From positions 1-64,000 of the forward strand of contig NZ_CABFVA020000002.1 of the NCBI RefSeq assembly GCF_902143375.2: DNA of 64,000 nt, written 5' to 3'. A model generated the notes under the pieces. That model was not told where the DNA came from, did no database searches, and saw nothing but the letters and a program-made list of their open reading frames with translations. Source of the DNA: Methylacidimicrobium tartarophylax (GTDB lineage: Bacteria; Verrucomicrobiota; Verrucomicrobiia; Methylacidiphilales; Methylacidiphilaceae). The position numbers and the translations under genes were made by a program. This document shows, one piece after another, positions 27,017-37,329 of the stretch (within the stretch, counting starts at the first letter, position 1; every line of letters begins with the position of its first letter).

Positions 27017-28000
27017 ATGGAAAAGTTTCGTCGTCTCGGTTGGCTTCTCCTCCGCGTCGCCGTCTCCGTGGGGCTGCTGACCCTGATCATCCAACGTGTC
27101 CCTTGGAGAGGAATCGGCCAAACCCTCCGCGAGGCAAATCCTGTCTGGCTTTTGGGGGCAATTCTCCTGGCCGGCGTACAAGTTGGTTTTGCATCGTTGC
27201 GCTGGCAGGCTCTGCTTCGGGCGCAAGAGATCGCTTTCTCTCTCGGAGAGACCATGCGGCTCACCCTGATCGGCCATTTCTTCAACGCATTTCTTCCTGG
27301 CTCCACTGGAGGAGATCTCGTGCGGATCTATTACGCCGTTCGCCTCGTTCCGAAGCAAAAGGCAGCCGCCTCGCTCTCCGTCCTTTACGACCGCTTCGTC
27401 GGCGTGGTCGTCTTGCTTTTCATCGGTTCCGGTCTCTGCTTCCCTCTCTATCCGATTCTTTCGAAAAGCTCCCTGGTCCTGGAAGTCCTGCTCGCCTTTG
27501 TGCTTGTTGCCCTGGGAATCTTTCTCGTTGCGTTGCTTGCCTGGCTTCTGCCTTCGCTGCTTCGACGACGATTTTTTCGGCTCTTGGAGAGCCACGCCCC
27601 GTTTCACAGGCTGCTCGAAGAGCTCTCCCATGCGCTTCGCCGATTTGCCGCAGACCCTAATGCAACCGGCCGAGCCGCTCTCTTTTCCTTCGCTGCTCAT
27701 GGCTCGACCTTCGGATTTGCGTGGTTTGCCGCCACGGCCCTCCAGCTACCGATTCCCTTCTGGAGCTTGGCGGGGATCCTTGCCGTGGTGAGCGTTCTGG
27801 ACGCCATCCCAATCAGCATTTCTGGACTCGGAGTACGGGAAGGGCTATTGGTTCTCTTTTTCCAGCCTCTAGGATTGGCGAGCGCGCAAGCAGTGACCTT
27901 TTCTCTGCTCTTCTTTGGAACCACTCTTTTTTGGAGCTTTGTCGGCGGAATCGTCTATTGGAAGCAGAAGGGCAAGCGGTCGGACGAGGCCACGCCTTAG
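27017..28000 (+). CDS. lysylphosphatidylglycerol synthase TM-region / UPF0104 flippase-like membrane protein
   Basis: Integral membrane protein of 327 residues with about eight hydrophobic segments. It matches the UPF0104 (LPG synthase TM region-like) family by its motifs RWQALLRAQ in the first loop, IGHFFNAFLPGSTGGDLVRIYY, YDRFVGVVVLL and SISGLGVREGLLVLFF. Members are proposed to flip lipids or glycolipids; the substrate here cannot be told. ATG 27017 starts right before the first helix (MEKFRRLGWLLLRV); the frame is open upstream but without family sequence. It precedes the nucleotidyltransferase gene by 67 nt. Confidence 0.82.
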   Translation: MEKFRRLGWLLLRVAVSVGLLTLIIQRVPWRGIGQTLREANPVWLLGAILLAGVQVGFASLRWQALLRAQEIAFSLGETMRLTLIGHFFNAFLPGSTGGDLVRIYYAVRLVPKQKAAASLSVLYDRFVGVVVLLFIGSGLCFPLYPILSKSSLVLEVLLAFVLVALGIFLVALLAWLLPSLLRRRFFRLLESHAPFHRLLEELSHALRRFAADPNATGRAALFSFAAHGSTFGFAWFAATALQLPIPFWSLAGILAVVSVLDAIPISISGLGVREGLLVLFFQPLGLASAQAVTFSLLFFGTTLFWSFVGGIVYWKQKGKRSDEATP

Positions 28001-28067
28001 GACAAACCGTCATGCCTGGGCCGACCGAGTAGCGGGTCAAGAAGCGTTGGGGACTCAAAACGAGAGT

Positions 28068-29420
28068 ATGTGGCAAACGGGGTTGCGCCTTGCGAAGCGC
28101 CTCCAGGAGGCAGGCTTTATCGCCTACTTCGCGGGTGGCTGCGTCCGCGATCGGCTTTTGGGCCAGGAGTCCCACGACATCGACATCGCCACCACGGCAA
28201 CTCCGGAAGAGGTACAGCGACTCTTCCCTCAGGCCACCGGCTTGCACGGCAGAGTCTTCGGGGTCGTACGGGTACCGTCGGCAGATTGCTCCTTTGAAGT
28301 CGCCACCTTCCGCCGAGATATCGGGACGCGCGACGGCAGGCATCCGGATCACGTGGTTTTCGCACGGCCGGCCGAAGACGCCTGTCGACGGGACTTTACG
28401 ATCAACGCTCTCTTCTTTGACCCGGTCGCCGAGCGGCTGATCGACTATGTAGGAGGTCAAGTCGACCTCGTGGAAAAAAGAATCCGGGCGGTTGGGAATC
28501 CGTCGCAGCGTTTTCGTGAAGACAAGCTCCGCTTGCTGCGCGCCATTCGGTTCGCAGCCAATCTGGGTTTTTCCATTGAGCAGGAGACTTGGCATGCCCT
28601 CCAGGATCAGGCGGCCACGATTTCTCTGGTCAGCATCGAGCGTGTTCGCGATGAGTTGGATCGCATCTGGTCAGGAGCAGCTCCGGCGCTTGGCCTCGAC
28701 CTCCTGGACCGGAGTGGGCTTCTCGCGCAGATTCTTCCCGAGGTGTCGGCTCTGCACGGCGTCGAGCAGCCAAAAGAGTTTCACCCTGAAGGTGACGTCT
28801 TCGTCCACACCCGCCTCCTGCTCGAAAGACTCCATCATGCGCCCCTTTCCTTGGCTTGGTCCGCTCTGCTGCACGACATCGGAAAGCCCGTCACCGGAAG
28901 GACGGATCCCAGCGGCCGGATCCGCTTCTTTGAACACGAGGTTGTCGGGGCGCGAATCGCCCATGCGATTCTTTCCCGTCTCCGCCAACCCAATGCCCTC
29001 ATCGAAGACGTCGTCGCGATGGTTGCCAATCATATGACTTTTAAGGATGCCAAACAGATGCGCCCGGCCACCCTCAAACGGCTGCTCGCACGCGCCACCT
29101 TTCCCCTGGAGCTCGAGTTACATCGGATCGATTGTCTTGCCTGCCACGGAGATCTGTCCATCTATGAGTTTCTGCGCACCCAGTTAGAAGAGCTCCCTCC
29201 CTCTGACATCTCTCCTCCCCGACTTCTCACCGGCCATGATCTCATTGATCTTGGACTTTCTCCTGGACCGCGTCTCGGCTCCCTTTTGGGTGCCGTCCGC
29301 GAAGCCCAGCTCAACGGGCAGATTTGCACGCGCGAACAGGCGCTTGCGCTCGCCGAGCTGCTGATCCGCTCTTCGCCCAAACCTCCCAGACCCGATAGGG
29401 ATCCCACGAAGCCGCTCTGA
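28068..29420 (+). CDS. CCA tRNA nucleotidyltransferase / poly(A) polymerase family protein with HD domain
   Basis: Class II nucleotidyltransferase of 450 residues. The catalytic head has GGCVRDRLLG and HDIDIATTATPEEV with the two catalytic aspartates, followed by RRDIGTRDGRHPDHV and RRDFTINALFFDP. The neck has GNPSQRFREDKLRLLRAIRFA. An HD phosphohydrolase domain follows (HTRLLLERL; SALLHDIGKPV). The HD domain favours a CCA-adding enzyme that can repair 2',3'-phosphates, but PcnB-like poly(A) polymerases look similar. Start ATG 28068 follows CGAGAG. The frame is open back into the flippase gene, but that part lacks family sequence. Confidence 0.85.
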   Translation: MWQTGLRLAKRLQEAGFIAYFAGGCVRDRLLGQESHDIDIATTATPEEVQRLFPQATGLHGRVFGVVRVPSADCSFEVATFRRDIGTRDGRHPDHVVFARPAEDACRRDFTINALFFDPVAERLIDYVGGQVDLVEKRIRAVGNPSQRFREDKLRLLRAIRFAANLGFSIEQETWHALQDQAATISLVSIERVRDELDRIWSGAAPALGLDLLDRSGLLAQILPEVSALHGVEQPKEFHPEGDVFVHTRLLLERLHHAPLSLAWSALLHDIGKPVTGRTDPSGRIRFFEHEVVGARIAHAILSRLRQPNALIEDVVAMVANHMTFKDAKQMRPATLKRLLARATFPLELELHRIDCLACHGDLSIYEFLRTQLEELPPSDISPPRLLTGHDLIDLGLSPGPRLGSLLGAVREAQLNGQICTREQALALAELLIRSSPKPPRPDRDPTKPL

Positions 29421-29559
29421 GGATGCTCGTTTAGGTTTCCGACTTCCTCCATCTCTTCCATCTTGATATGAGCCACGGCTTACTGCTCATTTTTTCTTCC
29501 GTTGCCGCACATTAGATCATAGCGCGCAACTCGTTGTAGCCACGCATCATGTGGAATAT

Positions 29560-29573
29560 CCCTCACTTGAGGG
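29560..29573. repeat. small palindrome upstream of HU gene
   Basis: CCCTCA-CT-TGAGGG lies 120 nt before the HU start, in the 273-nt gap after the nucleotidyltransferase gene. It could be a repressor operator or a weak hairpin. The rest of that gap shows no gene or tRNA. Confidence 0.3.
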
Positions 29574-29693
29574 TGATGCTTGCCGGACGCGGCTAACAGT
29601 TCGTTGTTCCACTTTTCCCATTGACGGCTCTCACTCCCTTTGTCACAAACAGCCAGGAAGCGCATCGAAGCAGCTTCCAGAAAGAGAGGGAAG

Positions 29694-30005
29694 ATGAAAG
29701 AAGAGAAGAAGCAGAAGAAGAACAAGCACTGGAATCGCGTCGACCTCGTCCAACATGTTCAAGAGGAAATGGGGAAGGAGACGACGAAGGCTCTCGCCGA
29801 ATCCGCGGTCGGAGCTGTCTTAGATGCCCTCAAGATGGGGATCCGCAAGGCGAGCACAGTGCAGCTCATCGGCTTCGGTACCTTCCGGGTCGTGCATCGG
29901 AAAGCCCGGATGGGAGTAAATCCGAAAACCGGCGAACGCCTCAAGATCAAGGCCTCGAAGTCGGTACGTTTCGCTCCCGGCAAGGGATTGAAGGCAGGGC
30001 TTTAG
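29694..30005 (+). CDS. HU-family DNA-binding protein
   Basis: Histone-like nucleoid protein of 103 residues. The HU/IHF fold is seen in HWNRVDLVQHVQEEMGKE, the signature GFGTFRVVHRKARMGVNPKT (beta-arm with the conserved Asn-Pro) and KASKSVRFAPGKGLK. The first 14 residues are a lysine-rich extension (MKEEKKQKKNK) not found in E. coli HU. ATG 29694 follows GAGAGGGAAG. A TTG at 29640 in the same frame would add 18 residues. The 3' end faces groEL, with a hairpin between the two genes. Confidence 0.9.
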   Translation: MKEEKKQKKNKHWNRVDLVQHVQEEMGKETTKALAESAVGAVLDALKMGIRKASTVQLIGFGTFRVVHRKARMGVNPKTGERLKIKASKSVRFAPGKGLKAGL

Positions 30006-30104
30006 CGGAAACGCAGGGCCCCTGCTGCGATCCGCCCCTGCTTTGGCTCTGTAGGAACCACCGGGGTGGCACTTTCGCCGCCTTTCCCCGGACGCCGACA
30101 AAAG

Positions 30105-30140
30105 AAAGGCCGGTGTCCCCAATAGGGACCCCGGCCCTTC
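30105..30140. terminator. bidirectional hairpin between HU and groEL
   Basis: AAGGCCGGTGTCCC and GGGACCCCGGCCCTT pair as a long, nearly perfect GC-rich stem around the loop CAATA. It lies between two convergent genes (HU plus, groEL minus), flanked by A-rich bases on the left that read as a T-rich tract on the minus strand. Likely terminates both transcripts. Confidence 0.7.
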
Positions 30141-30190
30141 CTGATCAGATTCGAGCAACCTGTTAACGCACGGATGCTCTTTCTCTACTC

Positions 30191-31870
<1,680 letters not shown>

Positions 31871-32164
31871 CTACCCCACAACCGCAAGCACGTCGTCTTC
31901 CCGAAGGATCTGGTAGGCTTCTCCATCGATCTTCACTTCGGTGCCGCCGTACTTGCTGATGAGGACACGCTGATCTTTTTTAAGTTCGATCGGAATGCGC
32001 TTCCCTTCCTCCAAGCGGCCCGGACCGACGGCTACCACCGTTGCTTCCTGCGGCTTTTCTTTGGCGGTGTCTGGAATGATGATTCCTCCCTTTTTCGTCT
32101 CCTGCTCCTCGACCAGCTTAACGAGGACTCGATCCCCCAGGGGTCGAATATTCACTTCAGCCAT
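31871..32164 (-). CDS. groES: co-chaperonin GroES
   Basis: 10-kDa lid of GroEL, 97 residues, normal length. It starts [20 protein letters not shown]. The mobile loop [17 protein letters not shown] that docks on GroEL is present. The tail [11 protein letters not shown] closes the barrel. A strong ribosome binding site AAAGGAGAAG lies just before the ATG. It sits 85 nt after dnaK and 54 nt before groEL on the same strand. Confidence 0.97.
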   Translation of the reverse strand: MAEVNIRPLGDRVLVKLVEEQETKKGGIIIPDTAKEKPQEATVVAVGPGRLEEGKRIPIELKKDQRVLISKYGGTEVKIDGEAYQILREDDVLAVVG

Positions 32165-32249
32165 TTCTTCTCCTTTGTTATCTGTTCCTCTGCTCTATCG
32201 CGGGCCCCGGTTTCCCAACCAGCCCGCCCTAAAAACTCCTTGGCAAGCC

Positions 32250-34205
32250 CTACTGCTTTTTATCCTTGTCCTTATCCTTATCGATCATTTCGAAGTCGGC
32301 CTCGATCACGTCGCCCTTTCCGGCCGACTCCTCCCCCGGAGGCTGTGGCGGCGGCGCTCCGGTCCCTTCGGTTCCGGCCGCCTGCGCTCCGGACGCGCTC
32401 GCCCGATACATCTCCGCCGAGACCGCTTGAATCTTCTCGTTGAGCTCGTTCAGCGCGGCTTGCAGGGCGGCCGTATCCTCACCAGAAAGCAGGCCGCGCA
32501 ACCGGGAGATCGCATTCTCGATCTCCATCTTCCGGGCCGAATCGATCCTCTCGCCGTGTTCCCGCAGAAGCTTTTCAGCCTGATAGGCGAGATTATCCGC
32601 ATTGTTCTTGGTTTCCGCTGCTTCTTTCCGCTTCTTGTCCTCCTCGGCAGCGGTCTCCGCCTCCCGAGTCATCCGATCGATTTCGTCCTTGGACAGTCCA
32701 CTGGAGCCGGTGATCGAAATCTTCTGCTCCCGCCCTGTGCCGAGATCCTTTGCCGAAACATTCAGAATGCCGTTCGCATCGGTGTCGAAAGTGACCTCTA
32801 CCTGCGGGACTCCTCTCGGGGCCGGTGGGATTCCATCCAGGTGGAAGACTCCCAGGAGCTTGTTGTCGCGAGCCATCGGCCGCTCCCCTTGAAGCACCTT
32901 GATCTCGACGCTAGGTTGATTATCCGAGAAGGTACTGAAGATCTGCGACTTCCGAGTCGGGATCGTGGTATTGCGCGGAATCATGGGGGTGGCGATGCCA
33001 CCTGCCGTCTCGATTGCCAGCGTCAGCGGTGTCACGTCGAGAAGAAGCACGTCCTTCACTTGACCTCGCAAGACTCCTCCTTGGATGGCCGCTCCCACGG
33101 CAACCACCTCGTCGGGATTCACCCCCTTGTGAGGCTCTTTGCCGATCAGCCTGCGAGCCGTCTCCACGATCTTGGGCATACGTGTCATCCCTCCGACCAG
33201 GACCAGTTCGTTGATCTCCGAGGCGGAAAGCTTGGAGTCCGCCAAACAGCTTGTGACCGGCCGGATCGTACGCTCGGCCAGAGCGTCGGTAAGCTGCTCG
33301 AGCTTTGCCCTCGTCAGCTTCTTCTGGATATGCTTCGGTCCCGTCTGATCCGCTGTGATGAAGGGAAGATTGATCTCGTAGTCCGTGGAGGAGGAAAGAG
33401 CGATTTTCGCGCGCTCCGCCTCTTCCTTGAGGCGCTGCACCGCGTCCGGCTGGCGACGCAGATCAATGCCGGCCTCCTGCTGAAACTCCTGGATGAGCCA
33501 GTCCATGATCGCGGCATCCCAATCATCGCCTCCTAGATGGGTATCGCCGTTGGTCGCTTTGACCTCGAAGACTCCTTCTCCGATTTCCAAAACGGAGATG
33601 TCAAAGGTTCCCCCGCCAAGATCGTAGACTGCGATGCGCTCGTCCTTCTTTTTCTCCAACCCATAAGCAAGGGATGCAGCCGTCGGCTCGTTGATGATGC
33701 GAAGAACCTCCAGCCCCGCAATTCGCCCCGCATCCTTGGTAGCCTGCCGTTGGCTGTCGTTGAAATAGGCGGGAACCGTGATCACGGCCTGGGTGATCTT
33801 CTCTCCGAGCTTCGCTTCCGCATCCGCCTTCAATTTCATTAAAATGAAGGCCGAAAGTTCCTCCGGGCTATACAAACGCTTATCCGCCCCAATCTCCACC
33901 TCGACAGCGCAGCCTCCCCCTTTCCCTTCCACAACCCGGTAGGGGACCCGCTTCACCTCTTCCTGAACTTCCGAAAATCGTCGTCCGACGAAGCGCTTGA
34001 TCGAAAAGATCGTATTTCGCGGATTGGTAATCGCCTGTCGCTTCGCTGCCTGTCCCACGAGGCGCTCACCCGTCCTCGTGAATGCCACGATCGATGGAGT
34101 AGTTCTCGCCCCTTCCGAGTTCTCCAAGACGACCGGTTGTCCTGCCTCCATTACTGCCATGCACGAATTGGTCGTGCCCAAATCGATTCCGAGGACGTGC
34201 GCCAT
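32250..34205 (-). CDS. dnaK: chaperone DnaK (Hsp70)
   Basis: 651-residue Hsp70. The ATPase domain shows [29 protein letters not shown] and [13 protein letters not shown]; the substrate domain follows [14 protein letters not shown]. The C-terminal lid ends in an alanine/proline/glycine-rich linker and a lysine/aspartate repeat tail ([10 protein letters not shown]). Start [10 protein letters not shown] is typical. grpE and dnaJ are not adjacent; groES and groEL are. No CIRCE element was found upstream; a 10-bp palindrome TTAGCGCTAA lies at 34244-34253. Confidence 0.97.
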   Translation of the reverse strand: MAHVLGIDLGTTNSCMAVMEAGQPVVLENSEGARTTPSIVAFTRTGERLVGQAAKRQAITNPRNTIFSIKRFVGRRFSEVQEEVKRVPYRVVEGKGGGCAVEVEIGADKRLYSPEELSAFILMKLKADAEAKLGEKITQAVITVPAYFNDSQRQATKDAGRIAGLEVLRIINEPTAASLAYGLEKKKDERIAVYDLGGGTFDISVLEIGEGVFEVKATNGDTHLGGDDWDAAIMDWLIQEFQQEAGIDLRRQPDAVQRLKEEAERAKIALSSSTDYEINLPFITADQTGPKHIQKKLTRAKLEQLTDALAERTIRPVTSCLADSKLSASEINELVLVGGMTRMPKIVETARRLIGKEPHKGVNPDEVVAVGAAIQGGVLRGQVKDVLLLDVTPLTLAIETAGGIATPMIPRNTTIPTRKSQIFSTFSDNQPSVEIKVLQGERPMARDNKLLGVFHLDGIPPAPRGVPQVEVTFDTDANGILNVSAKDLGTGREQKISITGSSGLSKDEIDRMTREAETAAEEDKKRKEAAETKNNADNLAYQAEKLLREHGERIDSARKMEIENAISRLRGLLSGEDTAALQAALNELNEKIQAVSAEMYRASASGAQAAGTEGTGAPPPQPPGEESAGKGDVIEADFEMIDKDKDKDKKQ

Positions 34206-34243
34206 ACTATTTCTGTCGCAAAAAGTGTTCCAAGTCGGGCTGA

Positions 34244-34253
34244 TTAGCGCTAA
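34244..34253. promoter_or_regulatory. TTAGCGCTAA palindrome upstream of dnaK
   Basis: A perfect 10-bp palindrome 39 nt before the dnaK start. It shares TTAG/CTAA ends with the HrcA site (CIRCE) but lacks the GAGTGC half and the 9-nt spacer, so it is not CIRCE. It might be an operator; there is no further evidence. Confidence 0.25.
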
Positions 34254-34309
34254 CTACACATCTCCAACATGTTGCTTTAGTTTTCCTGCCGAAAGGCCTT
34301 AACGGGAAG

Positions 34310-34340
34310 TGCGTCAGAATGACGCAGCTATTGCGTCATT
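34310..34340. terminator. triple TGACGCA repeat hairpin at the mpl stop codon
   Basis: AATGACGCA (34318-34326) and TGCGTCATT (34332-34340) form a perfect 9-bp stem around a 5-nt loop that contains the mpl stop codon (34328-34330). A third copy, TGCGTCA at 34310-34316, could pair with the middle arm instead, giving two mutually exclusive hairpins. There is no T-run. A terminator or 3'-end stabiliser is the likely role. Confidence 0.45.
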
Positions 34341-35782
34341 ATGTCCCGGCGGGCCTGCAGCGCGGCTGCCAGTTTCTCATGAATCCCGTCGAAGCCGCCG
34401 TTGCTGAATACCACAACGACATCTCCCTTTCGGGCTAGAGTGGCCATGTGGGTGGCAATCGCGCTTGCGTCCGGTTCGAAAAACGCGAGCTTCCCTTTCT
34501 GCCGAAGATCTTCGGTGACTCTTTGCGGATCGAGTCGATCCGCCGGCGGAAGCTGATCCTTCCTGGCCACGTCGGCGATAAAGACGCCGTCGGCGCCCTG
34601 CAGAGCCTCCGGAAGCGCCTGCTGAAAGATCGCACGGCGCGTTGTATTACTCCTCGGCTCGAAAATCGCCCAAATGCGCCTCTTCGGAAAACGGAGACGG
34701 AGCGACCGGAGCGTCTCCCGAATGGCTGTGGGATGGTGGCCGAAGTCATCGACGATCGCAATTCCTCCCAGCTCCGCTCGAACTTCGCCCCGCCGCCGCA
34801 CGCCCTGGAAATGGGGAAGCCCTTCTTCGGCGATGGAATCCAGAGAAACTCCGCCGTGGACGGCTGCGGCGATCGCCATGGCCGCGTCGCGCACATAGAG
34901 CTCTCCCACGAGCGGGATGCGGAGCCGCCGGCCGAGCATTGCAAATTCGGAACTCTCTTGGGTATAGCGAACGTTGCGGATCGGGATCTCCGCCTTTTCC
35001 CCGAATCCCACGCTGATTACGGGAGCAAGGCTGGCCTCACAAACCGCCAAGCTGTTCGGGTCATCCGCATTCACGATGATTCGTCCGTTCCGCGGTACCA
35101 GATGAACCAGCCGCCGAAACGAGAGCAGAATCGCTGCGAGATCCGGGAAGATATCCGCATGATCGAACTCGATATTGTTGATCAGAACGACTTCCGGCAG
35201 GTAATGGAGGAACTTGCTTCGCTTATCGAAGAAGGCGGTGTCGTACTCATCCCCTTCCAAGACCCAAATGTCGCCTTTCCCATTGTGGGCACCTGCTCCA
35301 AAATTCCCGGGAAGTCCGCCAATCAAAAAAGAAGGATCTGCTCCGGAGGCGGCGAAGAGCCACGCCAACAGGGAAGCCGTCGTCGTCTTCCCGTGGGTGC
35401 CGGCAACCACAAAGTTCCGTGTCTTCCGGAGAAAAACAAATTTGAGAACTTCCGGGAGAGAGAGATAGAAACGCTTTTGCTCCAAGACGGCCTCTAGCTG
35501 CGGATTGCCTCTCTTGATCGCGTTTCCCACGACGAAGGTTGTTTCCGGATCCTCGGGGAGATTTTCCGGTCGATATCCTTCATGAAGCGCAATGCCGCGT
35601 GATGCCAGAAACGTAGAAAGAGGCGGATAGACATTCTGATCCGAGCCGCCGACGTCCCAGCCCCCCTCCCGCAACATGGCGGCCACCGCCCCCATAGCCG
35701 TGCCACAAATGCCAAGGAAGTAGTAGCGCGACCGGTTTCCGGTCTCTCCCCCGAAGAGCCGGCAGGGGGTGCTAGCTAGCAT
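34328..35782 (-). CDS. mpl: UDP-N-acetylmuramate:L-Ala-gamma-D-Glu-meso-DAP ligase (peptidoglycan recycling)
   Basis: Mur-family ATP-dependent ligase that joins recycled murein tripeptide to UDP-MurNAc. It has 484 residues. It shows YYFLGICGTAMGAVAAML and GSDQNVYPPLSTFLASRGI at the N-terminus, the P-loop GTHGKTTTASLLAW, the Mur motif LINNIEFDHADIF, and VDDFGHHPTAIRETL in the C-terminal domain. The GNAIKRGNPQLE stretch after the first domain is characteristic of Mpl rather than MurC. Length fits Mpl. It follows a DICT-like gene by 167 nt on the same strand. A hairpin at its stop codon may end transcription. Confidence 0.88.
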   Translation of the reverse strand: MLASTPCRLFGGETGNRSRYYFLGICGTAMGAVAAMLREGGWDVGGSDQNVYPPLSTFLASRGIALHEGYRPENLPEDPETTFVVGNAIKRGNPQLEAVLEQKRFYLSLPEVLKFVFLRKTRNFVVAGTHGKTTTASLLAWLFAASGADPSFLIGGLPGNFGAGAHNGKGDIWVLEGDEYDTAFFDKRSKFLHYLPEVVLINNIEFDHADIFPDLAAILLSFRRLVHLVPRNGRIIVNADDPNSLAVCEASLAPVISVGFGEKAEIPIRNVRYTQESSEFAMLGRRLRIPLVGELYVRDAAMAIAAAVHGGVSLDSIAEEGLPHFQGVRRRGEVRAELGGIAIVDDFGHHPTAIRETLRSLRLRFPKRRIWAIFEPRSNTTRRAIFQQALPEALQGADGVFIADVARKDQLPPADRLDPQRVTEDLRQKGKLAFFEPDASAIATHMATLARKGDVVVVFSNGGFDGIHEKLAAALQARRDIMTQ

Positions 35783-35949
35783 AGCCGAGGCCGTCCACTC
35801 GCATAGCTCACCATGGAAATCGAGGGTTCCGCGTACGAACGAGCGGAAACTGCCGTGTGAAGACCGAAGTCATCCCTACGGATCAACTCGTGCCTCGGGT
35901 TTTGCGCCTGGTGAAGCATGCCGGCTTGGTGTCGCTGCCCGTCCACCTC

Positions 35950-36660
35950 TTAGGAAAGCCCGCCGAACACGCCGCTCGTCCGCATCCACTGACTCTTGAC
36001 GAAGTCATTGATGGCTCGAAGCGGGGGAGTGGGCAGCGGAAAGAATCCTTCCCAATGGCGAACCAACTTCTCTAAGCCGCAACTCAAAAGGTTGAATCGC
36101 CAGCGCACCGATTCCACGACATAGGGATCGAAGCTGCAAAATCCGACGTAACGCTCTTGGCAGGCAAGCGGCTCTCGCTCCCCATTGCCCTTGGCCCGGC
36201 CGAGCTGCTTGCAGCAGACGAGGGCGGACCGGCCTACGCCGGAGAACAGATAGAGCCGATATTTCGCCAATCGTGGATGCACGGAGACGACAAAATCAAT
36301 TTTGGAGCAGCGCTTAGGTGGTGTGCCGGGAGCCCACACCCGTACGCGGCAAGGCTTCTTGGCAAGCTGCGCATACCTTTCCCGCAACGGGGAAAAAGCG
36401 TCGAGATCCGGGAAGAGCACGATCAACTCTCCTCCTTCGGAGTGGAGGGCCAACTCTTCCACCGCATGCCCCATGGCGCGCACCTGATTGCCACCAAAAA
36501 CGTGAAGTTGATCCTCGTTGGGGGCTTCTACCAGAGAGTGAGGCACCAACTGACCTTTTCCGGCCTCCCGCAAGCGCACCGCGTAACGTCCTGGACAATA
36601 TAGTGCTAGAGAGCAGCGAAACGCCTGCTCGAAAGAGCGAACAGTATCAGTCTCCTCCAT
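35950..36660 (-). CDS. DICT-like sensory domain protein, function unknown
   Basis: A 236-residue soluble protein. The central part resembles the DICT domain seen next to signalling modules in cyanobacteria and haloarchaea: ELIVLFPDLDAFSPLRERYA, then LAKKPCRVRVWAP, then an RLAKYRLYLFSG strand, then ERYVGFCSFDPYVVESVRW. No output domain (GGDEF, kinase, helix-turn-helix) is attached. The C-terminal 50 residues (KLVRHWEGFFPLP onward) are not assigned. The match is by eye from residue pattern and is moderate. The start lies 9 nt after the tadA stop, so the two are probably co-transcribed. Confidence 0.55.
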   Translation of the reverse strand: MEETDTVRSFEQAFRCSLALYCPGRYAVRLREAGKGQLVPHSLVEAPNEDQLHVFGGNQVRAMGHAVEELALHSEGGELIVLFPDLDAFSPLRERYAQLAKKPCRVRVWAPGTPPKRCSKIDFVVSVHPRLAKYRLYLFSGVGRSALVCCKQLGRAKGNGEREPLACQERYVGFCSFDPYVVESVRWRFNLLSCGLEKLVRHWEGFFPLPTPPLRAINDFVKSQWMRTSGVFGGLS

Positions 36661-36669
36661 GACAATTGA

Positions 36670-37164
36670 CTACCCTAAGTAACGTGCCCGTTTCGCAGAA
36701 GCAACTGCCTTTTTCCGTCGACGAACCTCGGCAAAGAAATCTTGCAGAAGAGAGAGGGATTGCCCAGCGAGCAACCCTCCGGAGATCGTCACCTGCTTGC
36801 TCGCTCCTTCCCACAACCGCCACCGGCTTTCCACAGCCCCAAACCTCGGGTCGGCCAAGGCATAGACAATTCGGGAAATCCGCGTTTGGAGGACCGCCCC
36901 TGCGCACATGGGGCACGGCTCTTTGGTCACATAAAGCGTACACCGCTCCAACCGCCAATCGCCCATCCGGCTCTGCGCTTCCCGGATGGCCTGCATCTCC
37001 GCATGCGCCAACGCGTCCCGAAGGCGCTCGACCGAGTTCGCCCCTCGGCCCGCGACCGCGCCGCCGCAAACGACCAGTGCTCCGATGGGCACCTCCCCCT
37101 CTGCTCCCGCCTGGCGGGCAACCTCCAGAGCCGTTTCCATCCAGCGCCTGTCCTCAGATTCCAT
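36670..37164 (-). CDS. tadA: tRNA(adenine34) deaminase
   Basis: Zinc deaminase converting A34 to inosine in the tRNA-Arg(ACG) anticodon. The 164-residue protein has the catalytic AHAEMQAI (His ligand and the proton-shuttling Glu) and the second zinc motif PCPMCAGAVLQ. It begins WMETALEVARQAGAEGEVPI, typical of TadA; GAVVCG-like VPIGALVVCGGAV is present. The C-terminus ends in a lysine/arginine-rich helix (FFAEVRRRKKAVA). It is on the minus strand, opposite ygfZ, and 9 nt ahead of the DICT-like gene. Confidence 0.93.
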   Translation of the reverse strand: MESEDRRWMETALEVARQAGAEGEVPIGALVVCGGAVAGRGANSVERLRDALAHAEMQAIREAQSRMGDWRLERCTLYVTKEPCPMCAGAVLQTRISRIVYALADPRFGAVESRWRLWEGASKQVTISGGLLAGQSLSLLQDFFAEVRRRKKAVASAKRARYLG

Positions 37165-37329
37165 CTTTTCTCCGTCGCCCCGTCGAGGCTAAGCTATTCG
37201 GCGTCATGCCGCGAGCCGACATTGCTCAGAACTTTTGCAGTCGAAGCAGGCACCCCGACACCCGCACGCTGGATGGTGTGAGCGGGAGTGGCAAGCCCAT
37301 CTCTGTGTGCGCTATGGGAGGATGAACTC

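Noticed and set aside
27915-28067. N-terminal extension of the nucleotidyltransferase into the flippase gene
   Set aside because: The frame is open, but the family sequence begins at ATG 28068 and the extra residues are basic shadow sequence.
29421-29693. tRNA or small RNA gene in the gap before HU
   Set aside because: No T-arm consensus or cloverleaf was found; only a short palindrome.
34206-34327. CIRCE element upstream of dnaK
   Set aside because: The sequence TTAGCACTC with 9-nt spacing to GAGTGCTAA was looked for and is absent; only a 10-bp palindrome is present.
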